Assembly: GCA_002412765.1 (NCBI GenBank)
Contig: DHVR01000023.1
Coordinates: 1-64,000, forward strand
Direction of reading: 5' to 3'
Origin: Leptolinea sp. UBA5203
Lineage (GTDB): Bacteria; Chloroflexota; Anaerolineae; Anaerolineales; Anaerolineaceae
Length of the DNA stretch: 64,000 bases
Part shown: in pieces, positions 26,833-35,767 of the stretch
Layout: every line of letters begins with the position of its first letter
Numbering within the stretch: the stretch's first letter is position 1
Notes under the pieces: generated by a model
The model's input: only the letters and a program-made list of their open reading frames with translations
Told to the model about the DNA's origin: nothing
The model's database searches: none
Made by a program: the position numbers and the translations under genes

Positions 26833-27825
26833 ATGAATAAACGTATGCGCTGGGCAATCCTGGGTACCGGAAAAATTGCCAATCGTTTTGCTGCTTCTCT
26901 GAATAATATTCCCGAAAGAGCAGAATTATTGGCTATTGGGTCCAGAAGTAAAGAAAAAGGGGATGCATTTGCAGATAAGTATGACATCTCACGACGATAT
27001 ATTGGCTATGAGAGTGTAGTCAATGATCCGGATGTGGATATTGTCTATGTTGGCACACCAGGGGTTTTCCACAAGCAGGATGTTATCCTATGCCTGAATG
27101 CTGGAAAACACGTTTTGTGTGAAAAATCCATGACCATGAACGCCGAAGAAACCAGGGAGATTATCGCCCTGGCAAGAGAAAAAAATCTCTTTCTCATGGA
27201 AGCCATGTGGACACGCTTTTTCCCTCTCCATGTCATGGTTCGCTCTTTGTTAAAGGACAAAACCATCGGGGATGTCAACGCCTTGGTGATCAACTTCACG
27301 GCTCTGCCTCCTTTTGATTTGAATAATCGCTTTTTTAATCTGGATCTGGGCGCCAGCGTGTTATATGATACCGGCTCGTACGGCATCTCCTGGGCCTACA
27401 GCCTGCTGGGCAAACCACAGGATGTGGTCGGCCTGGCTCACTTCGGCGAAACCGGTGCCGATTACCAGATGGCTACCGTCATGAAATACCCGGGTGGGCA
27501 GTTGGTTTCTATTTTAAGCTCCCAAATATCCTATGATTACAAAGATGCCACCATCATCGGTACCCAGGGCAGAATTGAAATTCATGATCCCTGGTATAAA
27601 CCTGAAAAAATGACCATCTATCGCCAGGGAAAAGACCCCGAACAAATTACCATTCCTTTAAACGGTTACATTGGGTATGAATATGAAGCCACGGCCGTTA
27701 TGGACTGCATCAAAGCCGGTAAGATCGAATCCGAGATCATGCCATTGGATGAGTCCCTGGAAATTGCCAAGACATTGGAACAATTACGAAAATCCTGGAA
27801 TTTTAAATTCCCCTTTGAAAAGTAA
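26833..27825 (+). CDS. Gfo/Idh/MocA-family NAD(P)-dependent oxidoreductase
   Basis: 330 residues. N-terminal Rossmann fold (WAILGTGKIANRF) and the conserved lysine in CEKSMTMNAEE, then the C-terminal substrate-binding sheet (about 130-330) with LGASVLYDTGSY. Such enzymes oxidise sugars, inositols or trans-dihydrodiols. It follows the cupin gene after 111 bp, with a bidirectional terminator after it. Confidence 0.92.
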   Translation: MNKRMRWAILGTGKIANRFAASLNNIPERAELLAIGSRSKEKGDAFADKYDISRRYIGYESVVNDPDVDIVYVGTPGVFHKQDVILCLNAGKHVLCEKSMTMNAEETREIIALAREKNLFLMEAMWTRFFPLHVMVRSLLKDKTIGDVNALVINFTALPPFDLNNRFFNLDLGASVLYDTGSYGISWAYSLLGKPQDVVGLAHFGETGADYQMATVMKYPGGQLVSILSSQISYDYKDATIIGTQGRIEIHDPWYKPEKMTIYRQGKDPEQITIPLNGYIGYEYEATAVMDCIKAGKIESEIMPLDESLEIAKTLEQLRKSWNFKFPFEK

Positions 27826-27858
27826 GTTCAAAAAACCAAAAATTAGTATATATATTAA

Positions 27859-27893
27859 AAGAGCCGTGCGAGGATAAACCGCACGGTTCTTTT
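27859..27893. terminator. Bidirectional terminator
   Basis: Stem GAGCCGTGCG/CGCACGGTTC (27861-27870 with 27880-27889) with A-rich and T-rich flanks on both sides, placed between two convergent genes. Confidence 0.85.
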
Positions 27894-27945
27894 CATCGTG
27901 GTCTGGATCCCAACCCCGGGATCTGATCCACTCCAGTTGTCTCGA

Positions 27946-28971
27946 TTATCCATCCAGGGGCTGCCACTGACGAATCAGACGCTGTCGTTTGCCAGCATGG
28001 CGTAAATTTCGTAGCGGCGTGCGCATGATGTGATCCACAATGTTGGCAATCCAACTTGCCGATTTTCCATTGTTTTGAATAGGAAGTAATTTTTCTAATT
28101 CTTTGAGATCAAAATAGGAATGTACTTCTTTTCCCAGGGCCAAACCATAGAAAACGACCGATGAGGTTTGGGTAATTAAGGCCTCACAATTGGCAATCAT
28201 GCTGTTGATATCGCCGGTAGTAAAAATCTGTTCCTCTGGAAAAAGAGTTCGAATTTCGCGTATGGCACGATCCTGTTTTTCGTTTGGATGAAGTTTAAAG
28301 ATCACCTTTCTGCCATTGGCAAGTTTTTTCACTTGTGATAAAAACTGCATCCGATCATCCAATTTGCCGGTTTCTCGAATACTGGAGGTCGCCACCAGTA
28401 CATATCCTTTCTGCGGGAAAGTGGATTTTAAAGAGAGGACAATTTGATCAAAATTTGGGATACCCGTAACCACAATCTTATCCGCTTTGACACCTTTGCG
28501 AATGAACAAATTGCGATATCCCTGTGATGCCACACAGAAAACATCATAGGCGTCTGATAAACCGGTAGCAGCCGTGTTCGCTAAAAAGCGGGGGAATTTT
28601 AAAATTTTTACCAGGGCGAAAAAGAAATCTTCCGGTTCTGTCATGCCTTCTTGAACCAGAATCAAACGTTTTCCACGGATATTTTCTTGAATCAGTAGGT
28701 CTGTACAGGTAATTACACCGTCATAGATGTGTTGTTTGCCCTTAAAATCAATTGCCAACCCATTCCTTGTGAGATAACCCATACTAGATTTAAAATGGTT
28801 GCCCCCAAGAATGGAAAATTCCAATAGCTTCCATTGTTGTAAAAGTCCCAAAAAGCCTGTTGCATAAAAGGGTGTAAAATAACAATCGTATTGGGGTAGA
28901 GACTGGGAAATTTGATGCATCATGGTAGTTTGATTTAGCGAGCCGCAAATCAATAACAGTTTCTTGGGCAT
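27946..28971 (-). CDS. GT-B-fold glycosyltransferase / glycerophosphotransferase-like protein
   Basis: 341 residues. The second half resembles the C-terminal domain of UDP-GlcNAc epimerase and CDP-glycerol glycerophosphotransferase-type proteins: VTGIPNFDQIV, VLVATSSIRETG, VIFKLHPNEKQDR and a region with ALITQTSSVVFYGLALGK. No signal peptide or membrane segment. The PHP phosphoesterase gene stands 25 bp upstream on the same strand. Acceptor and donor are unknown; a cell-envelope polymer role is only a guess. Confidence 0.65.
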   Translation of the reverse strand: MPKKLLLICGSLNQTTMMHQISQSLPQYDCYFTPFYATGFLGLLQQWKLLEFSILGGNHFKSSMGYLTRNGLAIDFKGKQHIYDGVITCTDLLIQENIRGKRLILVQEGMTEPEDFFFALVKILKFPRFLANTAATGLSDAYDVFCVASQGYRNLFIRKGVKADKIVVTGIPNFDQIVLSLKSTFPQKGYVLVATSSIRETGKLDDRMQFLSQVKKLANGRKVIFKLHPNEKQDRAIREIRTLFPEEQIFTTGDINSMIANCEALITQTSSVVFYGLALGKEVHSYFDLKELEKLLPIQNNGKSASWIANIVDHIMRTPLRNLRHAGKRQRLIRQWQPLDG

Positions 28972-28996
28972 GGCAGCGATACCTTTCCTGTATAGG

Positions 28997-29767
28997 CTAC
29001 AAATAAACGCCTGATTGATCCATGAGATGTTTGGCGTATCTTATATAACGAATTCTTTCTTCCGGTGAAGCATTCCAGGCAGCCCAACCTAATTTACGCA
29101 ACACATACCTGGGAATATAAGATTTCATCACAACCCACCCATCCAGCCCTCTGCCGGATTGTGGAACAGTCTGCTTATTCATCAATGCCGTGTATAAATC
29201 TCGCGAGGTTAATCCCTCAAACCAGGTAGAACCCCTGCCGATCATAGGCAGGATATGGGCATCACTATTCCCGACTGGCGCTAAATCCAACTGATGAAGT
29301 CTGCGGGAAACGGCAGGGTTAGCCCGCGTGTAGACTAATCCACCATTGAATAATTCAACCCCCACCAATACTTTTGCAGCCAATGGGTTTTCCAAAGCCT
29401 GACAAATTGTGGTTATCTTTAAACTGCTCGTCCCTTTCGCCATGGGATGCGGCGCCACTGCAATACCGCCCTGATCTGCAATCATCAGGACGGTATCAAG
29501 GAGAGAGAGTCCCGGTTTAATACTCTGGTTGATAAACAAAGCTAATAAGTGTCCTTCAGCAGTTGACACCTCGCACCCTGGAATAACTTCGATGCCATAG
29601 CGAGGTGCCAACTGAATCGCTTCTTGTACCCCCTGCATTGAATCATGATCGGTAATGGCAATTACATTTAATGGGGTTTTATCGGCAACATGCTTCAAAA
29701 TTGCCGGAATTGTTCCTGTGCCGTCTGCACTATAAATGCTGTGAATATGTAAATCAGCAAATCCCAT
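28997..29767 (-). CDS. PHP-domain phosphoesterase
   Basis: 256 residues from the ATG at 29767 with GGAG before it; a TTG 15 bases upstream is less likely. PHP motifs are present: DLHIHSIYSADG (motif I), ITDHDSMQG (motif II), GCEVSTAEGH, an HP segment (VAPHPMAKG) and NSDAH (motif IV). Similar proteins hydrolyse 5'-nucleotide or 3',5'-bisphosphate phosphates or act on histidinol phosphate; this one fits the stand-alone YciV/TrpH-like group. It may be translated together with the GT-B-like gene. Confidence 0.85.
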   Translation of the reverse strand: MGFADLHIHSIYSADGTGTIPAILKHVADKTPLNVIAITDHDSMQGVQEAIQLAPRYGIEVIPGCEVSTAEGHLLALFINQSIKPGLSLLDTVLMIADQGGIAVAPHPMAKGTSSLKITTICQALENPLAAKVLVGVELFNGGLVYTRANPAVSRRLHQLDLAPVGNSDAHILPMIGRGSTWFEGLTSRDLYTALMNKQTVPQSGRGLDGWVVMKSYIPRYVLRKLGWAAWNASPEERIRYIRYAKHLMDQSGVYL

Positions 29768-30397
29768 TTTTTCTCCAATCAATTTATCTATCTTTCTTGT
29801 CTCAGTATAAAACCCGAATGTTAAGCAACAACCAATAATATGTTATGGATTTATGTTAATTCCTTAATGTTTGGGGTTTCTTTGGAATATCCACACCTTC
29901 GATTATGTGTTCCTATTGGGAATATATCGCTGTTAAATAGAACCTGCTGGAAGAGTACCCATGTGGGTACTTTGCTAAATGTAGAGAAAATACTAAACTA
30001 ATACCAACAACAGAGAAATGCGATAACAAAACTTCTTGATTCAAAAATGCTTCATTTTCTAGCTTGGCAACTTGAAATAGTCATTTCATTTTCTTCTTTT
30101 AGTACTTCTTTCGTCTCTCCTGCATCAAATTGGGTCTTTGATTGGCCTGGCTTATCCTGAAAGTTCAGGCAACCGCAAATGGGGATTAGTCTCCAATAAT
30201 ACGGGGAAACACACAACAGAGTTATGCCTTGAAGGTTGGCATAACTCTGTTGGCATTTAATCTTGAAGTCTCTTTACCTTTCGGCTCATTGATTTAAACG
30301 CAAATCCGCAGGCATAAACCTGCGGATTCACACAGAGACTGGAGAGAGATTTGCCCTAAGTTAGGCAGTCAAACATAAGGAGAAGGTATCCCAGATT
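29768..30397. other. Intergenic region with two strong hairpins (no gene seen)
   Basis: 630 bp without a supported gene. Two stable inverted repeats lie at 30215-30251 (perfect 14-bp stem, GAGTTATGCC/GGCATAACTC core) and 30303-30328 (10-bp stem AATCCGCAGG/CCTGCGGATT). Both follow the ABC permease gene on the minus strand and may act as terminators, although their T-tracts are weak. The part near 29768 should carry the PHP gene promoter. Confidence 0.6.
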
Positions 30398-31582
30398 TTA
30401 CTTTCCTCGGTTACGAGTTGCGACATCAAAGATTACAGCACCAGCCAATACAGCACCACGAACAATATATTGATAGGCAATACCAATGCCCATCAGGTTC
30501 ATACCACTTGTCAAGGACATCATCACCAGGGCACCGATCAGCGAACCAACCACTTTACCCACACCGCCTGCGGCAGAAACACCGCCTACGTAGGCAGCTG
30601 CAATAGCATCCAGCTCAAATAAAGTTCCTGCTGTTGTGGTTGCAGATTGCAGGCGCGCCGAGAATAAGATGCCTGATAACGCGGATAGCATACCCATGGA
30701 ACCGAAAACGACGTAAATCAATTTCTTGACGCTGATACCGCTCAATTCAGCCGCTTCCGGATTGCCGCCAATCGCATAGATGTAGCGTCCCAAGACCGTT
30801 TGCGTGGTTATAAAATGGTAAACCAGGACCACAATCAGTACGATCACCACTGTCCAGGACAAACCATTGTATCCTGCCAGTACCCAGGTAATAGCGCCGA
30901 CAATGAGGGAGATAAAGAAAATCTTGAGGACGAACATATTCAAGGGAAGAACTTCAAAATTGTAACTTTGTTTGTTTTTCCTTCCCCGCAGTTCAGAGAT
31001 GATAAACGCGATAATCGCAATTACCCCAAGTAACAAAGTGAGTTTATGCAATCCAGGCAAAAAGCCCATAGCAGGAAAATCGGGGATATAGCCATTTCCC
31101 AGTGCATTAAAGGTGGCATCGGGGATAATGATGGTACCAGTGCTTTCCGTCACCACCAAAATCGCTCCGCGATAGATCAACCAACCAGCCAGAGTAGCCA
31201 CAAAGGAAGGAATTTTCAATTGCGCAACCAGAAACGCAATGATCATTCCCGCCATGATACCCATCACCATAACCATGGGGATGACGATATAGACAGGGAG
31301 ACCCCAAAACACGAGTGCAATGGCAGCAACAGCGCCGAGGAAACCAGCCAGGAAACCCACTGAAAGATCAATGTGACGGATGACAATCACCAGGGTCATA
31401 CCCACACCCAGTACAGCAATATATCCCGTTTGATTGAGCAAGTTGCTGATATTTCTTGAAGAAATAAAGATACCTTTTGTGGTTACAGTGAAGATCGCCA
31501 TAATGACAAACAGGGCGATGTACATGCCATATTCACGGATATTCTGCTGCAGAAGTTTTTGTAAATTTTTTACGAACGACAT
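30398..31582 (-). CDS. Xylose/multiple-monosaccharide ABC transporter permease (XylH/GguB type)
   Basis: 394 residues, the length of XylH, with about ten membrane segments. It has the BPD_transp_2 features: TGYIAVLGVGMTLVIVIRHIDLSVG near the start, FVATLAGWLIYRGAIL, YAIGGNPEAAELSGI and the final GMNLMGIGIAYQYIVRGAVL. GGAGG stands 6-7 nt before the ATG. It is 11 bp after the ATPase gene. Together with the ATPase and the duplicated binding protein it forms a complete CUT2 importer for a monosaccharide. Confidence 0.94.
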   Translation of the reverse strand: MSFVKNLQKLLQQNIREYGMYIALFVIMAIFTVTTKGIFISSRNISNLLNQTGYIAVLGVGMTLVIVIRHIDLSVGFLAGFLGAVAAIALVFWGLPVYIVIPMVMVMGIMAGMIIAFLVAQLKIPSFVATLAGWLIYRGAILVVTESTGTIIIPDATFNALGNGYIPDFPAMGFLPGLHKLTLLLGVIAIIAFIISELRGRKNKQSYNFEVLPLNMFVLKIFFISLIVGAITWVLAGYNGLSWTVVIVLIVVLVYHFITTQTVLGRYIYAIGGNPEAAELSGISVKKLIYVVFGSMGMLSALSGILFSARLQSATTTAGTLFELDAIAAAYVGGVSAAGGVGKVVGSLIGALVMMSLTSGMNLMGIGIAYQYIVRGAVLAGAVIFDVATRNRGK

Positions 31583-31593
31583 CTAGAGCCTCC

Positions 31594-33114
31594 TCAATTC
31601 GTTGCCAGATGCATGATATTTTCCTGCGTCGCTTCCTCAATGGGAAGTTCGCCTGTAATTTTCCCTGAGGAAACGATATAAATACGATCGCTCATACCCA
31701 GAATTTCCGGCAACTCAGAAGAGATCATGATAATGCTCATTCCTTGTTGCACCAATTTATTCATGATGGTATAGATTTCATACTTGGTGCCAACATCAAT
31801 ACCACGCGTGGGTTCATCCAGGATCAGAATATCGGGGCCGACAAACAACCATTTCGCCACGGAGACCTTTTGCTGATTGCCGCCACTTAAGTTTTCTACT
31901 AATTGCTCAACACTTGGGGTCTTGATATTGAGTGAATCTTTGTACTCAATTGATACAACCACTTCTGCATTATTATTAACAATGCCGCGGGTAGAAATTT
32001 GTTTCAGGTTTGCCAGGGTAATATTCTGTTTTACATCCTGTGTCAGGATCAAACCATCGCCTTTACGATCTTCACTGACATAGGCCAGACCCGCACGAAT
32101 GGCTTCACTGGGATGATGTACCTTGACTTTTTCTCCCTTGATAAACATTTCGCCATGAATGCGATAGCCACCGGGATTTCCGAAAATACTCAAAGCTAAT
32201 TCCGTTCTGCCTGAACCCATGAGTCCGGCAAATCCAACAATTTCGCCTTTTTTCAGATTAAAATTAACATCTTTGAGGATGGTTCTGCCAAGGGTTGGAT
32301 CATAAGCATTCCAATTCTTCACTTCCAAAACCGTTTCGCCAATCTGTTTGGATAAACGGGGTGGGTAGATATTATCAATTTCGCGTCCAACCATGTTCTT
32401 GATTAACGCAGTCTCGGTAACCTCACCTTTTTTTGCATCCAGTGTACAGATCGTTTTTCCATCCCGTAAGACGGTTACTTTATCGGCAATTTCAATTACT
32501 TCTTTCAATTTATGGGAAATTAAAACACAGGTCACGCCCTGGTTTCGGATTTCACGTAGAATATTCAGGAGATTTTTACTATCATCTTCATTTAAAGCAG
32601 ATGTTGGTTCATCAAGAATTAATAATTTTACATTTTTGCTAAGCGCTTTTGCAATTTCAATCAATTGCTGTTTGCCAACCCCCAAGTCCTTTACTTCTAG
32701 GGAAGGGTTGACATCCAGATTTACTTTCTTTAACATATCGGTTGCTTGCTGAATGGTTTCATTCCAATTCATCAATGGGCCTTTGCGAATTTCATGGCCA
32801 AGGAAAATGTTCTCATAGACGGTCATTTGAGGGACTAAAGCCAGTTCTTGATAAATAATAGCTATGCCAACATTTTCGCTGTCACGAATACCTTTAAATT
32901 TTTGAATTTCACCATCAATGAGGATATCGCCACAATAGTCCCCGTGTCCGTAGACGCCGCTCAACACCTTCATCAAGGTTGATTTACCAGCCCCATTTTC
33001 GCCAACCAAACAATGAATTTCTTGTTTTTCCACCTTGAAACTTACGTTGTCCAAGGCTCTTACACCCGGAAATTCCTTGGTTATATTTTGCATTTCTAAG
33101 ATAGGTGTACTCAT
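31594..33114 (-). CDS. Sugar ABC transporter ATPase with two ABC domains (XylG/GguA type)
   Basis: 506 residues. First ABC domain about 5-240 (Walker A GENGAGKS, switch ISHKL), second about 260-500 with the changed Walker A GLMGSGRTEL usual in this group, LSGGNQQKVSVAKWL and LILDEPTRGIDVG. This is the standard CUT2 ATPase layout as in XylG, MglA and RbsA. It drives import through the permease encoded 11 bp downstream. A hairpin (33152-33181) separates it from the binding-protein gene. Confidence 0.95.
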   Translation of the reverse strand: MSTPILEMQNITKEFPGVRALDNVSFKVEKQEIHCLVGENGAGKSTLMKVLSGVYGHGDYCGDILIDGEIQKFKGIRDSENVGIAIIYQELALVPQMTVYENIFLGHEIRKGPLMNWNETIQQATDMLKKVNLDVNPSLEVKDLGVGKQQLIEIAKALSKNVKLLILDEPTSALNEDDSKNLLNILREIRNQGVTCVLISHKLKEVIEIADKVTVLRDGKTICTLDAKKGEVTETALIKNMVGREIDNIYPPRLSKQIGETVLEVKNWNAYDPTLGRTILKDVNFNLKKGEIVGFAGLMGSGRTELALSIFGNPGGYRIHGEMFIKGEKVKVHHPSEAIRAGLAYVSEDRKGDGLILTQDVKQNITLANLKQISTRGIVNNNAEVVVSIEYKDSLNIKTPSVEQLVENLSGGNQQKVSVAKWLFVGPDILILDEPTRGIDVGTKYEIYTIMNKLVQQGMSIIMISSELPEILGMSDRIYIVSSGKITGELPIEEATQENIMHLATN

Positions 33115-33151
33115 GATTGCTCCGGTTAAAACACATTCTTGTAGAGATAAT

Positions 33152-33181
33152 GGGATAGTGATGGTTGCCCATCACTATCCC
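33152..33181 (-). promoter_or_regulatory. Intercistronic hairpin after the duplicated binding-protein gene
   Basis: Perfect 13-bp stem GGGATAGTGATGG/CCATCACTATCCC (33152-33164 with 33169-33181) and a 4-nt loop, without a T-tract. Same placement as the hairpins at 6711-6749 and 50373-50396: directly after a binding-protein gene. It probably stabilises the upstream message or lowers read-through. Confidence 0.7.
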
Positions 33182-33202
33182 GTCCTTTCTTACTGCATTC
33201 TA

Positions 33203-35371
33203 TTATGGCAGGTTGGTGAAATCACCAGCTACATAATATTCGGAGTCGATTAGAGCAGACACAACATTGGCTTTGTCAACCGTAATAACTTCAGACTGTT
33301 TGGCGGGAACTTGGATCTTGCCATTGTCATAGGCACCGGTGGTTTCGGGGGTTTCGCCTTTCAGGACGGAAACAGCCATACCAATGGAGTCTTTTACCAG
33401 GGTGCGGACATCTTTGAAGACAGTCATAGACTGTTTGCCATCGATAATGTATTGAACGGAAGCTTTCTCAGCATCCTGACCGGTCACCATGTAGCTGGTG
33501 ACGTCTTTGTCAGCTGCGAAAGCATCGGCGATTGCGCGGGCGGTTCCATCGTTCGGGGCAAGAATGAAGACATTACCCTTGTCCGCAGCGGGGGCTGCAG
33601 TCAGGTTAGATTCTGCCAGAGTCTTGGCGGTGTTGAAGTCCCAGTTGGTGGTAACCTGGCCGATGATGGCGCTCATTTCGTCGCGGGTTAAGGTGCCTTT
33701 GGCTTGCAGAGCTACAGCTTCGCTGGAGTTCTTGATGACGAAGGTACCGTCAGCAATCTTGGGCTGCAGAACATTCCATGCACCTTCGAAGAACAAGAAA
33801 GCGTTATTGTCAGAAGCGGCACCAGCATATAAGTACAGAGGATTGCCGGTTCCGGTTGCATTGTCAGCCAGGTACTGAGCCTGGGCTGCACCAACGGCAA
33901 CACTATCAAAGGTCACATAGTAGTCAACTGTGTTGGTGCCAGTAATTAAGCGGTCATAGGATATGACGGTTACACCAGCGGCACGGGCTGCATCAGCAGA
34001 AGCTGCGGCGGCATTGCCGTCTTGCGGGCAAATGATGAGAACTTTGATGCCCTTGGTGATTAAAGCCTCGACATTGGCTTTTTCTTTGGCAGAATCGCCC
34101 TGGCTGAAGAGAATTTCTACTTCATAACCAGCGGCTGCTAAAGCTTCCTGGAAACGAGTTTCGTCCTGAATCCAGCGGGGTTCGTCTTTGGTCGGCAGTA
34201 CGATACCAACAGAAAGGCCAACTTCGGCAGCGGGGGCAGCAGCTTCACCCAAACCGGTGAAATCGGTGGCGGCATAATAACCGGAATCGATCAAAGCGGC
34301 CTGAACATTTGCGGCATCCACAGTGATAACTTCGGACTGTTTGGCGGGAACATCTTTTTTACCATTGGCATACGCACCAGTGGTTGCGGGAGTTTCACCT
34401 TTCAGAACCGAGACAGCCATACCGATGGCATCTTTAACCAAGGTGCGGACATCTTTGAAGACAGTCATGGACTGTTTGCCATCGATAATGTATTGAACGG
34501 AAGCTTTCTCAGCATCCTGACCGGTCACCATGTAGCTGGTGACGTCTTTGTCAGCGGCGAAAGCATCGGCGATTGCACGAGCAGTTCCATCGTTCGGGGC
34601 AAGAATGAAGACATTACCCTTGTCCGCAGCGGGGGCAGCGGTCAGGTTGGATTCTGCCAAAGTCTTGGCGGTGTTGAAGTCCCAGTTGGTGGTAACCTGG
34701 CCGATGATAGCGCTCATTTCGTCACGGGTTAAAGTGGCTTGAGCTTGCATCGCAACAGCTTCGCTGGAATTCTTGATGACGAAGGTGCCGTCAGCAATCT
34801 TGGGCTGCAGAACATTCCATGCACCTTCGAAGAATAAGAAAGCGTTGTTGTCAGAAGCGGCACCAGCATATAAGTACAGAGGATTGCCGGTTCCGGTTGC
34901 ATTGTCAGCCAGGTACTGAGCCTGGGCTGCACCAACGGCAACACTATCAAAGGTCACATAATAGTCTACAGTATCCGTACCGGTGATCAGGCGGTCATAG
35001 GAGATTACTGTTACACCAGCGGCGCGGGCTGCATCGGAAGCAGCAGCGGCGGCTTCACCGTCTTGCGGGCAAATGATGAGGACTTTGATGCCCTTGGTGA
35101 TTAAAGCCTCGACATTGGCTTTTTCTTTGGCAGAATCACCCTGGCTGAAGAGAATTTCTACTTCATAACCAGCGGCTTTCAAGGCATCTTTGAACCGAGT
35201 CTCATCCTGAATCCAACGAGGTTCGTCTTTGGTCGGCAGTACGATACCAACGGCCAAACCACCTTCACCTTCTGTACCAGCGGCAGGTGCAGCTGGCTTA
35301 CAAGCCGAAAGCACCATGACAACCATTACCAAAATGGCTATCAAATTAAATAAAGAACTTCTTTTACGCAT
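33203..35371 (-). CDS. Double-domain sugar-binding lipoprotein (two tandem XylF-like domains)
   Basis: 722 residues, about twice the usual length. One lipoprotein signal (lipobox LSAC, Cys24) with an Ala/Pro linker is followed by two almost identical periplasmic-binding-protein type 1 domains (about 38-384 and 385-722). Each starts with VGIVLPTKDEPRWIQDETRF and ends in a VPAKQSEVITVD region. Both keep VISYDRLITGT, YVTFDSVAVG and the VFILAPNDGTARA ligand region, so both may bind sugar. The short linker GEAAAPAAEVGL resembles the post-lipobox linker, which suggests a one-step in-frame duplication. The importer genes follow on the same strand; the ABC-kinase fusion lies upstream. Confidence 0.93.
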   Translation of the reverse strand: MRKRSSLFNLIAILVMVVMVLSACKPAAPAAGTEGEGGLAVGIVLPTKDEPRWIQDETRFKDALKAAGYEVEILFSQGDSAKEKANVEALITKGIKVLIICPQDGEAAAAASDAARAAGVTVISYDRLITGTDTVDYYVTFDSVAVGAAQAQYLADNATGTGNPLYLYAGAASDNNAFLFFEGAWNVLQPKIADGTFVIKNSSEAVAMQAQATLTRDEMSAIIGQVTTNWDFNTAKTLAESNLTAAPAADKGNVFILAPNDGTARAIADAFAADKDVTSYMVTGQDAEKASVQYIIDGKQSMTVFKDVRTLVKDAIGMAVSVLKGETPATTGAYANGKKDVPAKQSEVITVDAANVQAALIDSGYYAATDFTGLGEAAAPAAEVGLSVGIVLPTKDEPRWIQDETRFQEALAAAGYEVEILFSQGDSAKEKANVEALITKGIKVLIICPQDGNAAAASADAARAAGVTVISYDRLITGTNTVDYYVTFDSVAVGAAQAQYLADNATGTGNPLYLYAGAASDNNAFLFFEGAWNVLQPKIADGTFVIKNSSEAVALQAKGTLTRDEMSAIIGQVTTNWDFNTAKTLAESNLTAAPAADKGNVFILAPNDGTARAIADAFAADKDVTSYMVTGQDAEKASVQYIIDGKQSMTVFKDVRTLVKDSIGMAVSVLKGETPETTGAYDNGKIQVPAKQSEVITVDKANVVSALIDSEYYVAGDFTNLP
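33206..34219 (-). repeat. Tandem in-gene repeat, copy 2 (C-terminal domain)
   Basis: Second copy of a 1041-bp (347-codon) direct repeat inside the binding-protein gene. Anchor points recur exactly 1041 bp apart (33285 and 34326; 33437 and 34478). Long stretches are identical at DNA level, including silent positions, with scattered differences elsewhere. This points to a recent duplication or to gene conversion. Confidence 0.88.
34220..35260 (-). repeat. Tandem in-gene repeat, copy 1 (N-terminal domain)
   Basis: First copy of the same repeat, in the same orientation and reading frame, directly adjoining copy 2. Differences between the copies are concentrated near the start of each domain and in a few alanine-rich places. 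Confidence 0.88.
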
Positions 35372-35767
35372 TGTCTTTCCTCCAAATGTGGCTCAAAAAA
35401 TTGATTCAGAACTGGCTAAGCTTATCCAGTTTCTTCCATGGATTGGTGATGAGACGCCAAATAAACATCTTCATCTTCAAGATGGCAGGCATCTTTGTCT
35501 CATCGAGTACACAAACAAAAAGAGCACATATTTCTAACAATAAAGGTGGAAACAGGTTCCATGCTAAATGCAGACTCTTTGCAAAATTCGATCCGAGATC
35601 AGGTACGGTAAATTATGATTTATATTGGAAGGTGATGATTGAAATACCATTCAAAAATATTATTCGGCGTTTCTTGATGGTAACATAATAGAAGTTTAGC
35701 AAATTATCAATCCAATTTCTGTCCACTTCCCCCTAAATATTCTGGGGGATTCCCCCCTAATGAGTTC
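35372..35767. other. Intergenic region between the ABC-kinase and binding-protein genes
   Basis: 396 bp with no convincing gene. A GGAGGAAAG ribosome-binding site for the binding-protein gene lies directly before 35371. A GGGGG/CCCCC mini-inverted repeat is at 35748-35762, just after the kinase gene stop, and may mark the end of that transcript. No operator for a known family was recognised. Confidence 0.5.

Noticed and set aside
33203..35371. Two separate binding-protein genes
   Set aside because: There is no stop, start or second signal peptide at the junction; the frame is continuous through both domains.
35748..35762. Terminator after the ABC-kinase gene
   Set aside because: The GGGGG/CCCCC stem has only a three-base loop and no T-tract, so it is mentioned in the gap entry but not called a terminator.
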